A stretch of DNA of 6,367 nucleotides from Trueperaceae bacterium (lineage in GTDB: Bacteria > Deinococcota > Deinococci > Deinococcales > Trueperaceae): the NCBI GenBank assembly GCA_007128755.1, contig SKWV01000060.1, positions 1-6,367 on the forward strand. Reading direction: 5' to 3'. Numbering within the stretch: position 1 is the first letter of the stretch; each line of letters starts with the position of its first letter. The notes under the pieces are model-generated. The model was not told the origin of the DNA. It made no database searches and saw only the letters and a list, made by a program, of their open reading frames with translations. Shown one piece after another: positions 6,052 through 6,367 of the stretch. The position numbers and the translations under genes are program-made.

Positions 6052-6367
6052 TCAGCCGTCGAACGCCCGCACGGCCGTCAAGAACGCCTCGCCGTAGCGC
6101 TCGAGCTTGGCGGCGCCGACGCCCGAGATCGCCGCGAGGTCGGCGAGGCGCGCGGGCCGGCGCGTGGCGATCGCCCGCAGCGTCGCGTCGTGGAACACCA
6201 CGTACGCCGGCACGCCCTGCGCCTTGGCGATCTCGGCCCTGGTCGCCCGCAGCGCCTCGAACAGCGCGCCGTCGTCGGGCGTCATGTCGGCGCTCGCGAC
6301 GGCGGCGGCCGTTCGGGTGCGGGACCGGGGTGCGGCGACGGCCGCCTCGCGCCGCAGCCGCACCACG
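6052..6367 (-). CDS. recQ: RecQ-type DNA helicase, C-terminal HRDC domain (5' part beyond window edge)
   Basis: About 104 C-terminal residues are visible and the gene continues past the right edge. Residues about 33-102 of the visible part form an HRDC domain: ALFEALRATRAEIAKAQGVP, then AYVVFHDATLRAIA, ending in the helix-hairpin-like ISGVGAAKLERYGEAF. HRDC helps RecQ bind DNA and structured substrates during recombinational repair. The preceding VRLRRE followed by an Ala/Arg/Thr-rich linker fits the join between the RecQ winged-helix (RQC) domain and HRDC. RNase D also carries HRDC domains, but the YVVF-DATL and SGVGxxKLExYGE wording is RecQ-like. The valine/GTG at 6366 is probably internal rather than the true start. 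The stop TGA is 31 bases from the metG stop, in convergent orientation. Confidence 0.82.
   Translation of the reverse strand, partial: VVRLRREAAVAAPRSRTRTAAAVASADMTPDDGALFEALRATRAEIAKAQGVPAYVVFHDATLRAIATRRPARLADLAAISGVGAAKLERYGEAFLTAVRAFDG

Noticed and set aside
6036..6060. A hairpin between metG and recQ (GGCGGCT 6036-6042 with AGCCGTC 6054-6060) as a bidirectional terminator
   Set aside because: The stem has seven pairs with one G-U, but the loop is 11 bases and no T-run follows on either strand, so I do not call it a terminator.

Overview
The window is very GC-rich, almost fully coding DNA from a bacterium. By eye the GC content is high throughout, and third codon positions are mostly G or C. 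The bacterial MetRS, the RecQ C-terminus and the archaeal/eukaryotic-like (type 3) ProRS fit a high-GC lineage such as a deltaproteobacterium-like or Binatota-like group, an actinobacterium or a chloroflexote. The sequence alone cannot settle the taxon. I see no mobile element, CRISPR array, tRNA or rRNA.

Layout. On the minus strand, reading right to left from 3846, three genes form a tight apparent operon. The first encodes a 559-residue fusion of a ParB/sulfiredoxin-like DGNHR domain to two universal stress protein (USP) domains (2167-3846). The second is a 491-residue FAD-dependent oxidoreductase of the phytoene-dehydrogenase-like family (692-2167), joined to the first by a TGATG stop/start overlap. 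The third is prolyl-tRNA synthetase proS (680 to beyond the left edge), 11 bases further on. On the plus strand, methionyl-tRNA synthetase metG (4074-6020) diverges from this operon. It converges on the 3' end of a recQ helicase gene (minus strand, 6052 to beyond the right edge), with 31 bases between the two stop codons.

The 227-base divergent gap (3847-4073) is the most interesting part. Both strands carry an extended -10-like element (TGCTAGACT on plus, TGCCAGAAT on minus) exactly six bases before a start codon, which is the geometry of leaderless transcripts. On plus, the start codon opens a 13-residue mini-ORF (MKRRCMRRSPVTA). It is followed by a GC-rich hairpin with a T-run, resembling an intrinsic terminator, upstream of the metG ribosome binding site. 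A second hairpin beginning inside the mini-ORF is mutually exclusive with the terminator. Together they look like a transcription-attenuation leader for metG, which is an inference that needs comparative or RNA data.

Functionally, two aminoacyl-tRNA synthetase genes flank a stress/nucleotide-sensing-type protein and a redox enzyme. Both proS and metG supply charged tRNA for translation. Whether the stress-type protein and the oxidoreductase have anything to do with translation is unknown.
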